From Scleromatobacter sp964418745 (GTDB lineage Bacteria; Pseudomonadota; Gammaproteobacteria; Burkholderiales; Burkholderiaceae_C): 64,000 bases of DNA. The stretch is taken from NCBI GenBank assembly GCA_964418745.1, contig CAYQMX010000009.1:153009-217008 (forward strand). The letters are read 5' to 3'. Both the position numbers and the translations under genes were made by a program. The notes below the pieces were generated by a model. The model worked only from the letters and a program-made list of their open reading frames with translations, ran no database searches and had not been told where the DNA came from. Positions within the stretch are counted from its first letter, which is position 1. Each line of letters begins with the position of its first letter. This document shows positions 50,501-57,422 of this stretch, piece after piece.

Positions 50501-51672
50501 GCACGTACACCTACTCGGGCCGCGGGCGCCTCAAAACGGCGCTGCGCTCGGGCAACACCTTCAGCTACCTCTACAACGCGTTCGAGCAACGCGTCTACAA
50601 GGCCGGGCCCTCGACGGTGATCACCACTGGCGTGGCGAGCTACGTCTACGACGAAGCAGGTCACCTGGTGGGCGAGTACGACGCCACCGGCAAGGCCGTC
50701 TACGAGACGGTGTATCTGGGCGACATGCCGGTAGCGGCGCTGACGCAACTGGCCATCGGCCAGACCACGGTGTCCTATGTCTACGCCGACCACCTCAACA
50801 CCGCGCGCGTCATCGTGCGCCCGGCCGACCAGGCCATCGTGTGGTCCTGGGGCGCCAACGAGCCCTTCGGGCAGACCCAGGCCAATTCGAACCCCAACAG
50901 TCTGGGCGTCTACACCTACAACCCGCGTTTTCCGGGTCAGGTAGCTGACTCGGAGTCGGGTTGGTACTACAACGGCAATCGGGACTACAACCCGGCCCTC
51001 GGGCGATACACGCAGAGCGATCCCATCGGGCTCGGCGGTGGCATCAATACCTTCGGCTACGTCGGCGGCAGTCCGCTGAATCGAAGCGATTTCAGCGGCC
51101 TGTTCTTTACGTCCGTCGATGCTGCATGCATACAAGATCCTTCGTTCTGCGCCGAGATCATGGGGGACATGGTCAAGAATACCGCGGCAGCTACAGGGAA
51201 CAAATGTATTGAAGCTTGGGGTGACAATATTGCGGAGGGTTATCATCACCTAGCCCAAGCCGCGATGGTTGCGCAAATTGCGAGCGTTGCTGGAGTTGCC
51301 GGTAGCTTTGAACGGGGCGCTGCAAATGCTGTAGATGCCAGCACGCCGGTTGGACGAACCGGGGGATGGCGAGATATATCTCAATTTGACGGAAACGTTG
51401 TCAAAGGCAATAGGGAATTGAACATTGCTGGCGCTGAAAGCGGCGCAGTCAATTCTCCTGCCACTATCGGCGGGCGCGACTATTCGGGGCACGCCCTCGA
51501 CCGAATGCAGCAACGAGGCTATGTACCGTCGGTGGTCGAAGATGCGATTGCGAATGGCACTGTCAGGCAGAGTTACGGTGGCGCGTCGGCATACTACAGT
51601 TCGGCGAACAACGTGACAGTCATTGTCAATGACACTACCGGAAAAGTAGTGACGGTCAGAGGAGGACCTTGA
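47539..51672 (+). CDS. Secreted Ig-like/Rhs-repeat polymorphic toxin candidate
   Basis: A 1377-residue protein starting at ATG 47539 with GGGAGG 8 nt upstream. A signal peptide (1-33) is followed by six Ig-like modules of about 92 residues (roughly 33-585), each with a SGSSPTGTVTF or PSAATGTVTF strand and an ATYSGD strand; modules 2 and 3 are nearly identical. YD repeats run from about 590 to 1125. The Rhs core is at about 1127-1186 (YNPRFPGQ...YNGNRDYNPALGRYTQSDPIGLGGGINTFGYV). The variable tail ends in GRDYSGHALDRMQQRGYVPSVVEDAIANG...VIVNDTTGKVVTVRGG (about 1312-1377), which resembles DUF4258/CdiA-tRNase-type toxin domains. The tail DNA is AT-richer than the shell. A candidate immunity gene starts 1 nt after the stop. 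Confidence 0.88.
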   Translation: MMVRKGWRGAAGAWVMFALMTVLGLASSSASALTSTTTAITSSVNPSQLAQSTTLTATVTPSAAAGTVTFKDGTTTLGTGTLASGVATFAATFSTTGSHSLTAVYAGNTTYATSTSSALTQTVNKKTTTTALVSSANPTLINTSVTYTATVTGSSPTGTVTFTSSGGSLGSVAVSSGQASISTSYASAASRPIIATYSGDATNAGSTSATLTEVVTNPPATTTSLTSSANPTTTNTSVTYTATVTGSSPTGTVTFTSSGASIGSVALSAGQASVSTSYPGAASRPIIATYSGDVRNAGSTSATLTEIVLLPAAVTLSATPSTVSQSQSVALSATVTPSAATGTVTFWDGSTNLGTGTIAAGVATLATSFGTAGTHSLTAAYSGSGTYGAITSGAVTETVNSTLHSTTTSLAPSADPIATGSVLTLTASVVGSSPTGTVQFKDGATSLGSPVTLVSGQASYSLTPSTAAGHVYSATYSGDTNNSTSSGQAAVNVTGATSTTSLSSSAVAATPTTSIALTATVTGSNPTGNVLFRDGATVLHTSTVASGAATWAQTLTSGLHVITASYGGDATNSASVSTATLIQISADGSVQPAAALQWNYQYDAQGNLTQVTDANAAVTQQAFDSLSRNTKITQPVPATGQAAPVIGLAYDLQDQPASVTDPRSLTTSFTIDGLGNATALTSPDTGASTRTFYDNGLLHTAVDSRGRTSTYTYDALDRLSTVSYSDGGTGIVMGYDAGTYGKGHLTSVTDESGSTSFVYDGLGRVVTKTQVSGPSDAQRTFTLSYAWGSSGTSTGKLASVTYPSGAIVTYGYDTAGRINDVSVTGADGVVTKVLSGLSYNALSQPKSWVWGTGAVPYQRSFDGYGRLVSYPLGNPGGTGIAAGVLRTLAFDAAGRIVGYSHTTPTNWDQIFGYDGLDRLVSTSLTGGNNYGYTYDPTGNRTQTTINGTPYADTVAPTSNWYTNVATAAGGATAQGYDTAGHLTSDANGTYTYSGRGRLKTALRSGNTFSYLYNAFEQRVYKAGPSTVITTGVASYVYDEAGHLVGEYDATGKAVYETVYLGDMPVAALTQLAIGQTTVSYVYADHLNTARVIVRPADQAIVWSWGANEPFGQTQANSNPNSLGVYTYNPRFPGQVADSESGWYYNGNRDYNPALGRYTQSDPIGLGGGINTFGYVGGSPLNRSDFSGLFFTSVDAACIQDPSFCAEIMGDMVKNTAAATGNKCIEAWGDNIAEGYHHLAQAAMVAQIASVAGVAGSFERGAANAVDASTPVGRTGGWRDISQFDGNVVKGNRELNIAGAESGAVNSPATIGGRDYSGHALDRMQQRGYVPSVVEDAIANGTVRQSYGGASAYYSSANNVTVIVNDTTGKVVTVRGGP

Positions 51673-51673
51673 G

Positions 51674-51973
51674 ATGAACGACTTGCAACGCTTGTATTTG
51701 CTGCGAGACTTGATCAGACAGTCGCAATTGTCCTCGGCACGAAGTCTTGTCGCATTCGCCAGTCAAATCGAATCCTTGGTATCTTCGATAGACGACATTC
51801 CCGACACCTTTCGACGCGTGTATTCGGAATTTTGGGAAGCACTGGAAGTCTTGGGGGTTCAGCACCAAGAATCATGCACGGAACCAACAGTGGTCGAATT
51901 GGCAGATCTAAAGGCGATGTCAATAGATTTCGAGCTTGAGGTATCCAAGTCGATAGTCGCCAGGGAGGATTGA
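51674..51973 (+). CDS. Candidate immunity protein for the Rhs toxin
   Basis: A 99-residue, acidic, mainly helical protein starting at ATG 51674, one base after the toxin stop. It opens MNDLQRLYLLRDLIRQSQLSSARSL and contains IESLVSSIDDIPDTFRRVYSEFWEALEVLGV. No known domain is recognised. Position, size, acidity and shared low GC with the toxin tip are the usual marks of a cognate immunity gene. The function is inferred from context only. Confidence 0.65.
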   Translation: MNDLQRLYLLRDLIRQSQLSSARSLVAFASQIESLVSSIDDIPDTFRRVYSEFWEALEVLGVQHQESCTEPTVVELADLKAMSIDFELEVSKSIVARED

Positions 51974-52074
51974 TTTCGACGTCGCGTCATTGCTCGCTAA
52001 AGGAGCCTGGTGCCATGCTTGCCTTTTACCTCCGACGTGGCCGAAAGCGCCTGCTATCGAGGGTTCAAAGACAA

Positions 52075-52094
52075 CCCCGGCGAGGACGCCGGGG
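52075..52094 (+). terminator. GC-rich hairpin downstream of the toxin/immunity pair
   Basis: CCCCGGCG, loop AGGA and CGCCGGGG form an 8-bp perfect stem about 100 nt after the immunity gene. The tail is CCCCTCT rather than a T-run, so termination would be weak or factor-assisted. Confidence 0.4.
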
Positions 52095-52140
52095 CCCCTC
52101 TAAAACTGCCCACACATGACGCACGACTACGTGCAGTCTC

Positions 52141-52273
52141 GTATACGGCGCCCAAGCCTTGCGGGATGCGGGTTGGCGCATGTTTACAGCGCGTGCCGTA
52201 TACGCCATTGCTTTTCGGCCGAGCGCCAAAAGCGGCTGTAGAACAAGGGCTTGCAGCGTATTACCATGTATAC
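52141..52273. promoter_or_regulatory. Three GTATAC palindromes upstream of the ribbon-helix-helix gene
   Basis: GTATAC occurs at 52141-52146, 52198-52203 and 52268-52273. The last two share GTATACGCCAT. The third lies 3 nt before the ATG. Repeated short palindromes before a ribbon-helix-helix gene suggest autoregulation by that protein; this is inference from spacing and symmetry. Confidence 0.4.
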
Positions 52274-52276
52274 GCC

Positions 52277-52618
52277 ATGCCCAAGAAGCCCGTTCGCCAG
52301 TCCCGCACGCCGCGCTCACGGCGCGAGGTCAAGCCGCCTCAGCAACCGCACATCGTCTCGTTCCGGCTGAGCCCGTCCGAGTTCGAGCAGTTGGAATCCC
52401 ACGTTGAGAGGACCGGTACCAATCGATCCGAGTTCATTCGCCATGTCGTGACGTCGGCGGTACTCGGGCATATGAGTTTCACGGACGTGATGCCGATGGC
52501 GGTGGCAGGCATTGAGCGCGACGTGTTCGAGTTGCGCCGCACACTGGCGCAGCAAGCGGAAGTCATCAAGATTTTTGGCGGCGGCATCGGTCGGGACGGC
52601 CGCGCTGCTGATGAGTAA
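52277..52618 (+). CDS. Ribbon-helix-helix protein, MobC-like
   Basis: A 113-residue protein starting at ATG 52277. A basic N-terminus (MPKKPVRQSRTPRSRREV) is followed by a ribbon-helix-helix unit, HIVSFRLSPSEFEQLESHVERTGTNRSEFIRHVV, where the SFRLS strand would contact DNA. A helical tail follows (IERDVFELRRTLAQQAEVIKIFGGG). The pattern is that of MobC-type mobilisation or plasmid-regulator proteins. A truncated second copy lies at 53942-54181. It overlaps the next small gene by 8 nt. Confidence 0.8.
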   Translation: MPKKPVRQSRTPRSRREVKPPQQPHIVSFRLSPSEFEQLESHVERTGTNRSEFIRHVVTSAVLGHMSFTDVMPMAVAGIERDVFELRRTLAQQAEVIKIFGGGIGRDGRAADE

Positions 52619-52769
52619 AGAGGACTCGACGCGCGCAGATAACCAACGCCGTGTCGATCAAGCGATCGACACGGCCATCAAGTCTGCGCCTCAGATTATC
52701 GGGCACTGCCTGCGGTTGAATCCTGAACTGGAGCCGAAGGCCGCGCCGGGAAACTCAGCGGCCGGTTAG
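52611..52769 (+). CDS. Small hypothetical protein
   Basis: A 52-residue protein starting at ATG 52611, inside the 3' end of the ribbon-helix-helix gene, so translation is probably coupled. The sequence MSKEDSTRADNQRRVDQAIDTAIKSAPQIIGHCLRLNPEL is hydrophilic and helical. I see no known domain. In mobilisation regions small partners after MobC-like genes are common. Confidence 0.45.
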   Translation: MSKEDSTRADNQRRVDQAIDTAIKSAPQIIGHCLRLNPELEPKAAPGNSAAG

Positions 52770-52777
52770 TAGTTCGA

Positions 52778-53077
52778 TCAATGCAGCCACAGCCAGGCGC
52801 CAGCGATTGCGATGCAGGCCAGGGCTGTGCTGATGACGAGTCGCAAAATCTCGCTGGGGGACAGCCGCGGCGCCGGCAACGGCGCGGACGATTCGATTGT
52901 TTGCAGCTTGACCAGCAGTTCAAGCTCGAAGGCGTCCAGGCGCGCGAGCAGCGCGTCGGCCGGGCGATCGAAACGGCGCGGTTGCGCGTCTGGCCGGTTG
53001 TCGTGGTGGCCGGCGATATCGAGGCAATGACGGTTGATCGACGGCGTGGCGAGGAGACTCGAAATGGGTATTTCCAT
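52778..53077 (-). CDS. Small protein with C-terminal membrane helix
   Basis: A 99-residue minus-strand protein starting at ATG 53077. The N-terminal two thirds are polar and helical (ADALLARLDAFELELLVKLQTIESS) and the C-terminus is a single transmembrane segment (LRLVISTALACIAIAGAWLWLH). No family is recognised. Its stop lies 8 nt from that of the plus-strand gene ending at 52769. The C-tail-anchored layout is convincing, but there is no further support. Confidence 0.5.
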   Translation of the reverse strand: MEIPISSLLATPSINRHCLDIAGHHDNRPDAQPRRFDRPADALLARLDAFELELLVKLQTIESSAPLPAPRLSPSEILRLVISTALACIAIAGAWLWLH

Positions 53078-53296
53078 CGAAGACGACGGGATGCCAGCGT
53101 AGCGCGGTTGAAGACTTTGTGGGGAATCGGCGTGGCGCCCCGAGGCCCGGAGCGTCGGTTTGATTCAAAACACGCGGTTCGTCTTCGTGCTGCCGGCGCT
53201 CGTTGCGCGAGGGGCGAGAGCGAGAGAAAATGTCGCCCACGGGTACAGCGTCGCCGCATCTCGGCTTGGAGCGCCTCGACTACGAAGGAGCTCGCC

Positions 53297-53479
53297 ATGA
53301 AACGACCGCACCCCGACCGCCACTTCTATGACTGCCCGACCGACGCGTGCCGTGGCCAGATGGGCGTCATCGGCCACGACATGCAGAAACGAGTGGTCTA
53401 CCAGTGCCCCAAGTGCCAACGCCGGTGCGGTGAGGGCGCGCTGGAGCGTGAACACAGGTTGAGGAAGCTGCAGGACTGA
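53297..53479 (+). CDS. Small zinc-ribbon-like protein
   Basis: A 60-residue protein starting at ATG 53297, with GAAGGAG 7 nt upstream. It has YDCPTDACRGQMG and, about 20 residues later, YQCPKCQRRCGEG. The cysteines can form a four-Cys zinc site. It is strongly basic and probably binds nucleic acid. I cannot name a family. A bidirectional terminator follows. Confidence 0.6.
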   Translation: MKRPHPDRHFYDCPTDACRGQMGVIGHDMQKRVVYQCPKCQRRCGEGALEREHRLRKLQD

Positions 53480-53530
53480 CGGCGCGACGCGCTGTCGTTG
53501 CCTGTTCTTCAAAAGAGAAAACGCTCCGCC

Positions 53531-53552
53531 AAGCCCCGCTGCGGCGGGGCTT
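53531..53552. terminator. Bidirectional hairpin between convergent genes
   Basis: AAGCCCCGC, loop TGCG and GCGGGGCTT form a perfect 9-bp stem, with A-rich sequence before and TTAAAA after it. It sits between the stop of the zinc-ribbon gene (+) and that of the XRE gene (-), as a shared terminator would. Confidence 0.6.
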
Positions 53553-53578
53553 AAAAGCCGCTTGGATGCGGCGGGCGG

Positions 53579-53857
53579 TCAGTGACTCGACTGAGCGAGC
53601 ACCGTCTGCAGCATCTCTGTCACGAAGCGTTGCCGCGCACGCGGCAGCTTGGCGATGGCTTCCATCTGCTCCTGCCACTGCGGCACCGGGCCACGGCGTC
53701 CACGAGCCGGCTTGGGCGCTTCGCCGAACAGCTCATCGAGCGACACGGCCAGCGTCTGCGCCACGGCCGGCAGGGCCGACACGGGGATGCGACGACGGCC
53801 GACCTCGTAGGACTGCATCGTCTGCTGCGACACGCCGAGGGCCTCGGCCAGTTGCAC
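53579..53857 (-). CDS. XRE-family helix-turn-helix protein with disrupted 5' end
   Basis: The frame from GTG 53857 gives 92 residues: QLAEALGVSQQTMQSYEVGRRRIPVSALPAVAQTLAVSLDELFG is the helix-turn-helix, followed by a basic linker and a C-terminal helix. The same frame continues upstream with domain-like sequence (LEERSFFVSLGERIAALRREHGVTQ), completing helix 1, but no ATG, GTG or TTG occurs in it before a stop. The upstream DNA is replaced at about 53940 by the duplicated ribbon-helix-helix gene, so the original start was probably lost in that event. Function from the internal GTG is doubtful. Confidence 0.65.
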   Translation of the reverse strand: MQLAEALGVSQQTMQSYEVGRRRIPVSALPAVAQTLAVSLDELFGEAPKPARGRRGPVPQWQEQMEAIAKLPRARQRFVTEMLQTVLAQSSH

Positions 53858-53941
53858 CTGCGTGACGCCGTGCTCGCGGCGCAGTGCCGCGATGCGCTCG
53901 CCGAGCGAGACGAAGAACGAGCGTTCTTCGAGGCTGACGCC

Positions 53942-54181
53942 ATGCCCAAAAGGCCCGTTCGCCAGTCGCGAACGTCGCGCTCACGGCGCGAGGTCCAACT
54001 GCCTCAGCAACCGCACATCACGTCGTTCAGGCTGAGCCCTCCCAAGTCCGACGAGTTGAATCTCCACCTCGCGGACAGCGGCACCAAGCGGTCTGATTTC
54101 ATTCGCCACGCAGTGACCTCGCCGGTACGCGGGCTGACGACTCTCGCCCCCGTGATGCCAATGGCGGTGACGGCGAGTTAA
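53942..54181 (+). pseudogene. Truncated duplicate of the ribbon-helix-helix gene
   Basis: 79 residues starting MPKRPVRQSRTSRSRREVQLPQQPHITSFRLSPPKSDEL, clearly paralogous to the gene at 52277-52618 through to its PVMPMAV segment, but lacking the last 30 or so residues. The 3' end runs into the glycosyltransferase gene on the opposite strand (83-nt overlap). It may still make a DNA-binding domain. It seems to have been copied in, since its start region coincides with the broken 5' end of the XRE gene. Confidence 0.6.
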
Positions 54182-55469
54182 CTGCCAGATGGCGCTTGAT
54201 CAGCTCGCTACGGTGGGCAAACACTGCTTCGTCAGAAAAGCGCTCGCCCGCGGTGCGTGCACTTGTTGACATGGCTCTGCGCACCGACGCTTTCGCAAGT
54301 AGGTTGGCCAGTTTGTTCGCCAGGTTCCTGACATCGCCAACAGGCACAAAATCGCCGCCACCAGCCCCGACCACGAGTTCGCGCGCATATGTACTGTCGT
54401 AGCCTACGATGGGCACGCCAGACATCAACGCCTCTATCAAACAGCGAGGCGATTCGCTTGTCAGGTGGCAGAACGCAAACAGGTCGAGCGATTGAAGGAA
54501 TCCAAGCACCTTGAAACGATTACGCTCGGTGCCCGGAAAGAACACGATATCACCCAGCCCACGTAAAACTACTTGTCGCCGGCATTCCGCAAGCAAGGGG
54601 CCGTCGCCAAGCCACGTTGCCTTGAAGCCATCAGGATGTTGCAACGACAAGCGTTCCATCGCGTCAATCCATTGCAGAGGTCCCTTCATTGCGTGCACTC
54701 GACCTACGTAGCCGATTTGCACACGTTCTCGAGCCTGCTCTAGTCGCGATGTCAACGCCTCGGGAGCGATGACATCCTGGCGGCTGAGGTGAATGTTGTG
54801 CACGACGTGCGGATTGCGCGAAATTGGCGCATACGCATCGTAGACAGTCTGCCCATGAAATAGCCCCAATGAGGCGCCACGGACGGCGGAGATGGACTTG
54901 CGCTTTTCCAGCCAATCGCGAATGGCGTGCATGACATGCCAACCGGATCTTTCCGCCCCCCCGAGTTCGGGTTTGTCATGCAATACCCAATCTAGCCAAA
55001 TTGAATAGGGCCGGTGCAATCGCGCCGCTTCACGAGCTGCGATATTGCCCCAGGCCCCAGCCCATCCAAGATTCGAGAAGCAGAGATATTGATGACTTCC
55101 GATAAGGCGGCGGAACAGTGCGCGAACTTGGGCTCGATGACGCAGGTGTGCGACAGGATGGTATCCCCAGGGTAGTTCGTGCAACTTCAACCCGCCGCGT
55201 TGCACCAAATCATCGACGGGTAGCCAAAATATTGACGGATCGATCAGTGAGTCTGGTACGCGCGGGGCACAAATTGTCACGCGCCCAAAGTTATCGAGCC
55301 ACCGATGGATCCCGTTATGCGCCTGCGACTCGACGTGCAACACACCGTCAATGCGACGAAATGGAACCGGAAGGTCCAATAGGAGACTGCCCCGTGGGTT
55401 CTCGCAACTACCGTCGCTGCTAGCGCCGCTCCCGTTCCCGGAAGGCGTGCTGTCCAAACCGATGCCCAT
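54099..55469 (-). CDS. GT4-like glycosyltransferase
   Basis: A 456-residue minus-strand protein starting at ATG 55469. The C-terminal half is a GT-B fold domain of the GT4 type: VQIGYVGRVHAMKGPLQWIDAMERL, ATWLGDGPLLAECRRQV, VFFPGTERNRFKVLGFLQSLDLFAFCHLTSESPRCLIEALMSGVPIVGYDS, with the usual E-x7-E motif there. The first 35 residues are low-complexity. The C-terminus beyond HLAVNSP lies in the duplicated ribbon-helix-helix sequence and was probably altered by that insertion. No polysaccharide cluster is adjacent, so the gene is an orphan. Confidence 0.8.
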   Translation of the reverse strand: MGIGLDSTPSGNGSGASSDGSCENPRGSLLLDLPVPFRRIDGVLHVESQAHNGIHRWLDNFGRVTICAPRVPDSLIDPSIFWLPVDDLVQRGGLKLHELPWGYHPVAHLRHRAQVRALFRRLIGSHQYLCFSNLGWAGAWGNIAAREAARLHRPYSIWLDWVLHDKPELGGAERSGWHVMHAIRDWLEKRKSISAVRGASLGLFHGQTVYDAYAPISRNPHVVHNIHLSRQDVIAPEALTSRLEQARERVQIGYVGRVHAMKGPLQWIDAMERLSLQHPDGFKATWLGDGPLLAECRRQVVLRGLGDIVFFPGTERNRFKVLGFLQSLDLFAFCHLTSESPRCLIEALMSGVPIVGYDSTYARELVVGAGGGDFVPVGDVRNLANKLANLLAKASVRRAMSTSARTAGERFSDEAVFAHRSELIKRHLAVNSPSPPLASRGRESSARVPARSLRGE

Positions 55470-55943
55470 CTACTCCTCCACCAATCTTCCCCACATACGC
55501 CCTTGACAGCCTCTTGCGTGCTGTCGAGTTGCAGTCGAGAGGGTAACCTAGTCCTATGAGTTCAGATGGCTCTGACCTAGCGGTTCGCAGCTGAGATCGG
55601 TCGCATTGAACGTTCTAGGTGCTTTGGCTGGTCGCAATCGCCAAAAACTTGAACTTGACCCGCGGTTCAGGGGGAGTTGCGGCACGGGTCGGCTGGGATC
55701 TGCCCGCAATTCGGGGGAGTGGCTACACCGATCTTACCGTCGAGGAAGCAGGCTGCCTCCTGCGCGGGTCGGCCTTGGCCTGCTGTAGTCTGATAGTCGC
55801 GCACTTACGTCGCAAGGCCAATTCTTCTGACCTCATTCCGCAAAAATCAATCCACAACACTTCGCCATAATGGTTCGAAATCCACCCAATACGCTGGCAT
55901 TTGAAGAGCAAGGGCTTCTTTTGAAACCTTTATGGAAAGCGGC
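55470..55943. other. No recognisable gene
   Basis: Frames on both strands here are short and show no domain. Composition is AT-richer near 55840-55935, just upstream of the HipB-like gene, and probably holds its promoter. Confidence 0.4.
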
Positions 55944-56276
55944 ATGTCCTCAGTCCAACGGCCACCAGCTTTGACCCCGGGAGAGATCGAGGCTGATGTT
56001 GGCGAAAAGCTCCGTGCGCTGCGTCTATTGCGCGACATCGATCAATTCAGCTTGGCTGCCCGTGCAGGCGTCTCCCTATCGGCACTAAAAGCACTGGAGT
56101 CGGGCCGCGGATCGACTCTGCACACATTGGTACGCGTGGTGCGGGCGTTAGGTCGCGAGGACTGGTTCGCCACGATCGCACCGATTGCCACCGTCAACCC
56201 TTTGACGATGACCCGCGCGGCGCAACCGCGTCAACGAGCGCGCAGGCGTGTAAAGGCCGGCCCGTCGAAGTGTTAA
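55944..56276 (+). CDS. HipB-like XRE regulator without a HipA partner
   Basis: A 110-residue protein from ATG 55944; ATG 55932 is also possible. The helix-turn-helix is VGEKLRALRLLRDIDQFSLAARAGVSLSALKALESGRGSTLHTLVRVVRALG, followed by the EDWFATIAPIATVNPLTM tail typical of HipB-like antitoxins that precede hipA. Downstream there is no kinase-like HipA frame, only about 600 nt of weakly coding DNA. It is therefore an orphan antitoxin or a stand-alone repressor. Confidence 0.7.
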   Translation: MSSVQRPPALTPGEIEADVGEKLRALRLLRDIDQFSLAARAGVSLSALKALESGRGSTLHTLVRVVRALGREDWFATIAPIATVNPLTMTRAAQPRQRARRRVKAGPSKC

Positions 56277-56328
56277 CCGCAGCGATGCGATTCGTATGCC
56301 CGTGCACGGTACTAGCGGAAGAGTTTCC

Positions 56329-56610
56329 TTAGCGCTTGATATCCCGGCGCGGAAATCTTGCTCTGAGCGCGAGCTTCGCACGCAAGCAAATGTGCGGCAC
56401 GGGCTGAGGGTCCCCAAAGCGCCCGCATCCAACGCAGCCGGATTCGTCCCAATCTCGCATCTCCTGCTCAAATTCCTCACTCAACCCCGAAGCCTTGTCC
56501 CACTCGAGCGGCTCGGTGCGAATGTTGCAGGCTCTTTGGCACCGACGCGGGCCCAACGACCACGTTGCCGATGGCGTCCTGCGCTTTCGTACGTTGCCCA
56601 TGGCTGACAT
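56329..56610 (-). CDS. Uncertain small Cys-containing protein
   Basis: A 93-residue minus-strand frame from ATG 56610. It has LEWDKASGLSEEFEQEMRDWDESGCVGCGRFGDPQPVPHICLR, an acidic segment followed by a C-x2-C and a later Cys that could bind zinc. There is no family match and the N-terminus is Arg-rich without clear structure. It may be a real small gene of the island or chance. The remaining sequence up to 56851 shows nothing. Confidence 0.3.
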   Translation of the reverse strand: MSAMGNVRKRRTPSATWSLGPRRCQRACNIRTEPLEWDKASGLSEEFEQEMRDWDESGCVGCGRFGDPQPVPHICLRAKLALRARFPRRDIKR

Positions 56611-56851
56611 TCTGTAGCCGCTGGTCGCGCAACGCAAAAGGCGATTCCAAGGATCGATCAAAGCCGACGGCGGTGGCCGGCGAGATGTGGCGACTGCTTG
56701 ACCGGCCATCGGTGTCGGGGAAGCGCGCCCCGGGCTAGATCGCAAACTCCGCGAAGCGGGACGGTCAGGCCCAACCAAAAGCTAGTCTCAGCTTCTTCGA
56801 TTCGAAGTCGCGACAACTTCGAAAAAGGCCCCGCTGAAATCGGCGCTGTGC

Positions 56852-56867
56852 CTCGTATTCTTCGCTA
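56852..56867 (-). repeat. Right copy of the 16-bp inverted repeat flanking the island
   Basis: CTCGTATTCTTCGCTA is the exact reverse complement of 44801-44816. Core genes (tlpA-like onward) resume 28 nt further right. Confidence 0.6.
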
Positions 56868-56895
56868 CGCTGTCACTGGACATGGGCCCGGCGAA

Positions 56896-57411
56896 CTAGC
56901 GTTCGGCCACCAGGTCGGCGATCTGCGGCGCGAGCGCCGCGAAGTCCGTCGCCCCCACCCAGCGGCGCACGATCTCGCCGCGCTTGTTGATCAGGAGCGA
57001 CGTCGGCGTGAACTGCACGCCGCCGAAGCGATGCGCGATCTCCCCGGTGTTGTCGATGACGACGCCGAACGGCAAGGCGCGGGACTGCGCGAAATTGGCC
57101 ACCAGCGCCGGCGGGTCGTACTGCATGGCCACGGCCAGCGTCTCGAAGCCCTGCGGGGAGAACCTGCGCCAGTTGGCGACCAGCGCGGGCATTTCCTGCA
57201 CGCACGGCGCGCAGTCGGTGGCCCAGAAGCTGACCAGCACCACGCGACCGCGCAGCGCGGCGAGCTCGCCGGGGTGGCCGTCGAGCAGCGTGTACGACAC
57301 CGCGGGCGCCTGTTCGACGCGGCTGCAAGCGACTAGCATGGGAAGCGCCAGCCCGAGGCCCGACGCGAATGCGACGGGGGCAGCGAGGGCGAGTGCACGA
57401 ACGAACTTCAT
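56896..57411 (-). CDS. TlpA/ResA-like thiol-disulfide lipoprotein
   Basis: A 171-residue minus-strand protein from ATG 57411; a TTG four codons earlier is less likely. A hydrophobic leader ends in a lipobox (MLVAC, residue near 29), so it is a membrane-anchored lipoprotein. The thioredoxin fold has the active site FWATDCAPCVQEMPALV, cis-Pro in FTPTSLLINKRGEIV and the AVAMQYDPPALVANF region usual in TlpA-type reductases for cytochrome c maturation or periplasmic thiol transfer. It is divergent from the DUF4197 gene, with only 11 nt between starts. Confidence 0.9.
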   Translation of the reverse strand: MKFVRALALAAPVAFASGLGLALPMLVACSRVEQAPAVSYTLLDGHPGELAALRGRVVLVSFWATDCAPCVQEMPALVANWRRFSPQGFETLAVAMQYDPPALVANFAQSRALPFGVVIDNTGEIAHRFGGVQFTPTSLLINKRGEIVRRWVGATDFAALAPQIADLVAER

Positions 57412-57422
57412 GGGATCCCGCA

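Larger units (their letters stand above)
51974..52276. other. Intergenic region upstream of the ribbon-helix-helix gene
   Basis: There is no convincing gene. It contains the hairpin at 52075-52094 and three GTATAC sites (52141, 52198, 52268) leading into the ribbon-helix-helix start. A frame open through this region in phase with that gene has no family similarity before residue MPKKP. Confidence 0.5.
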
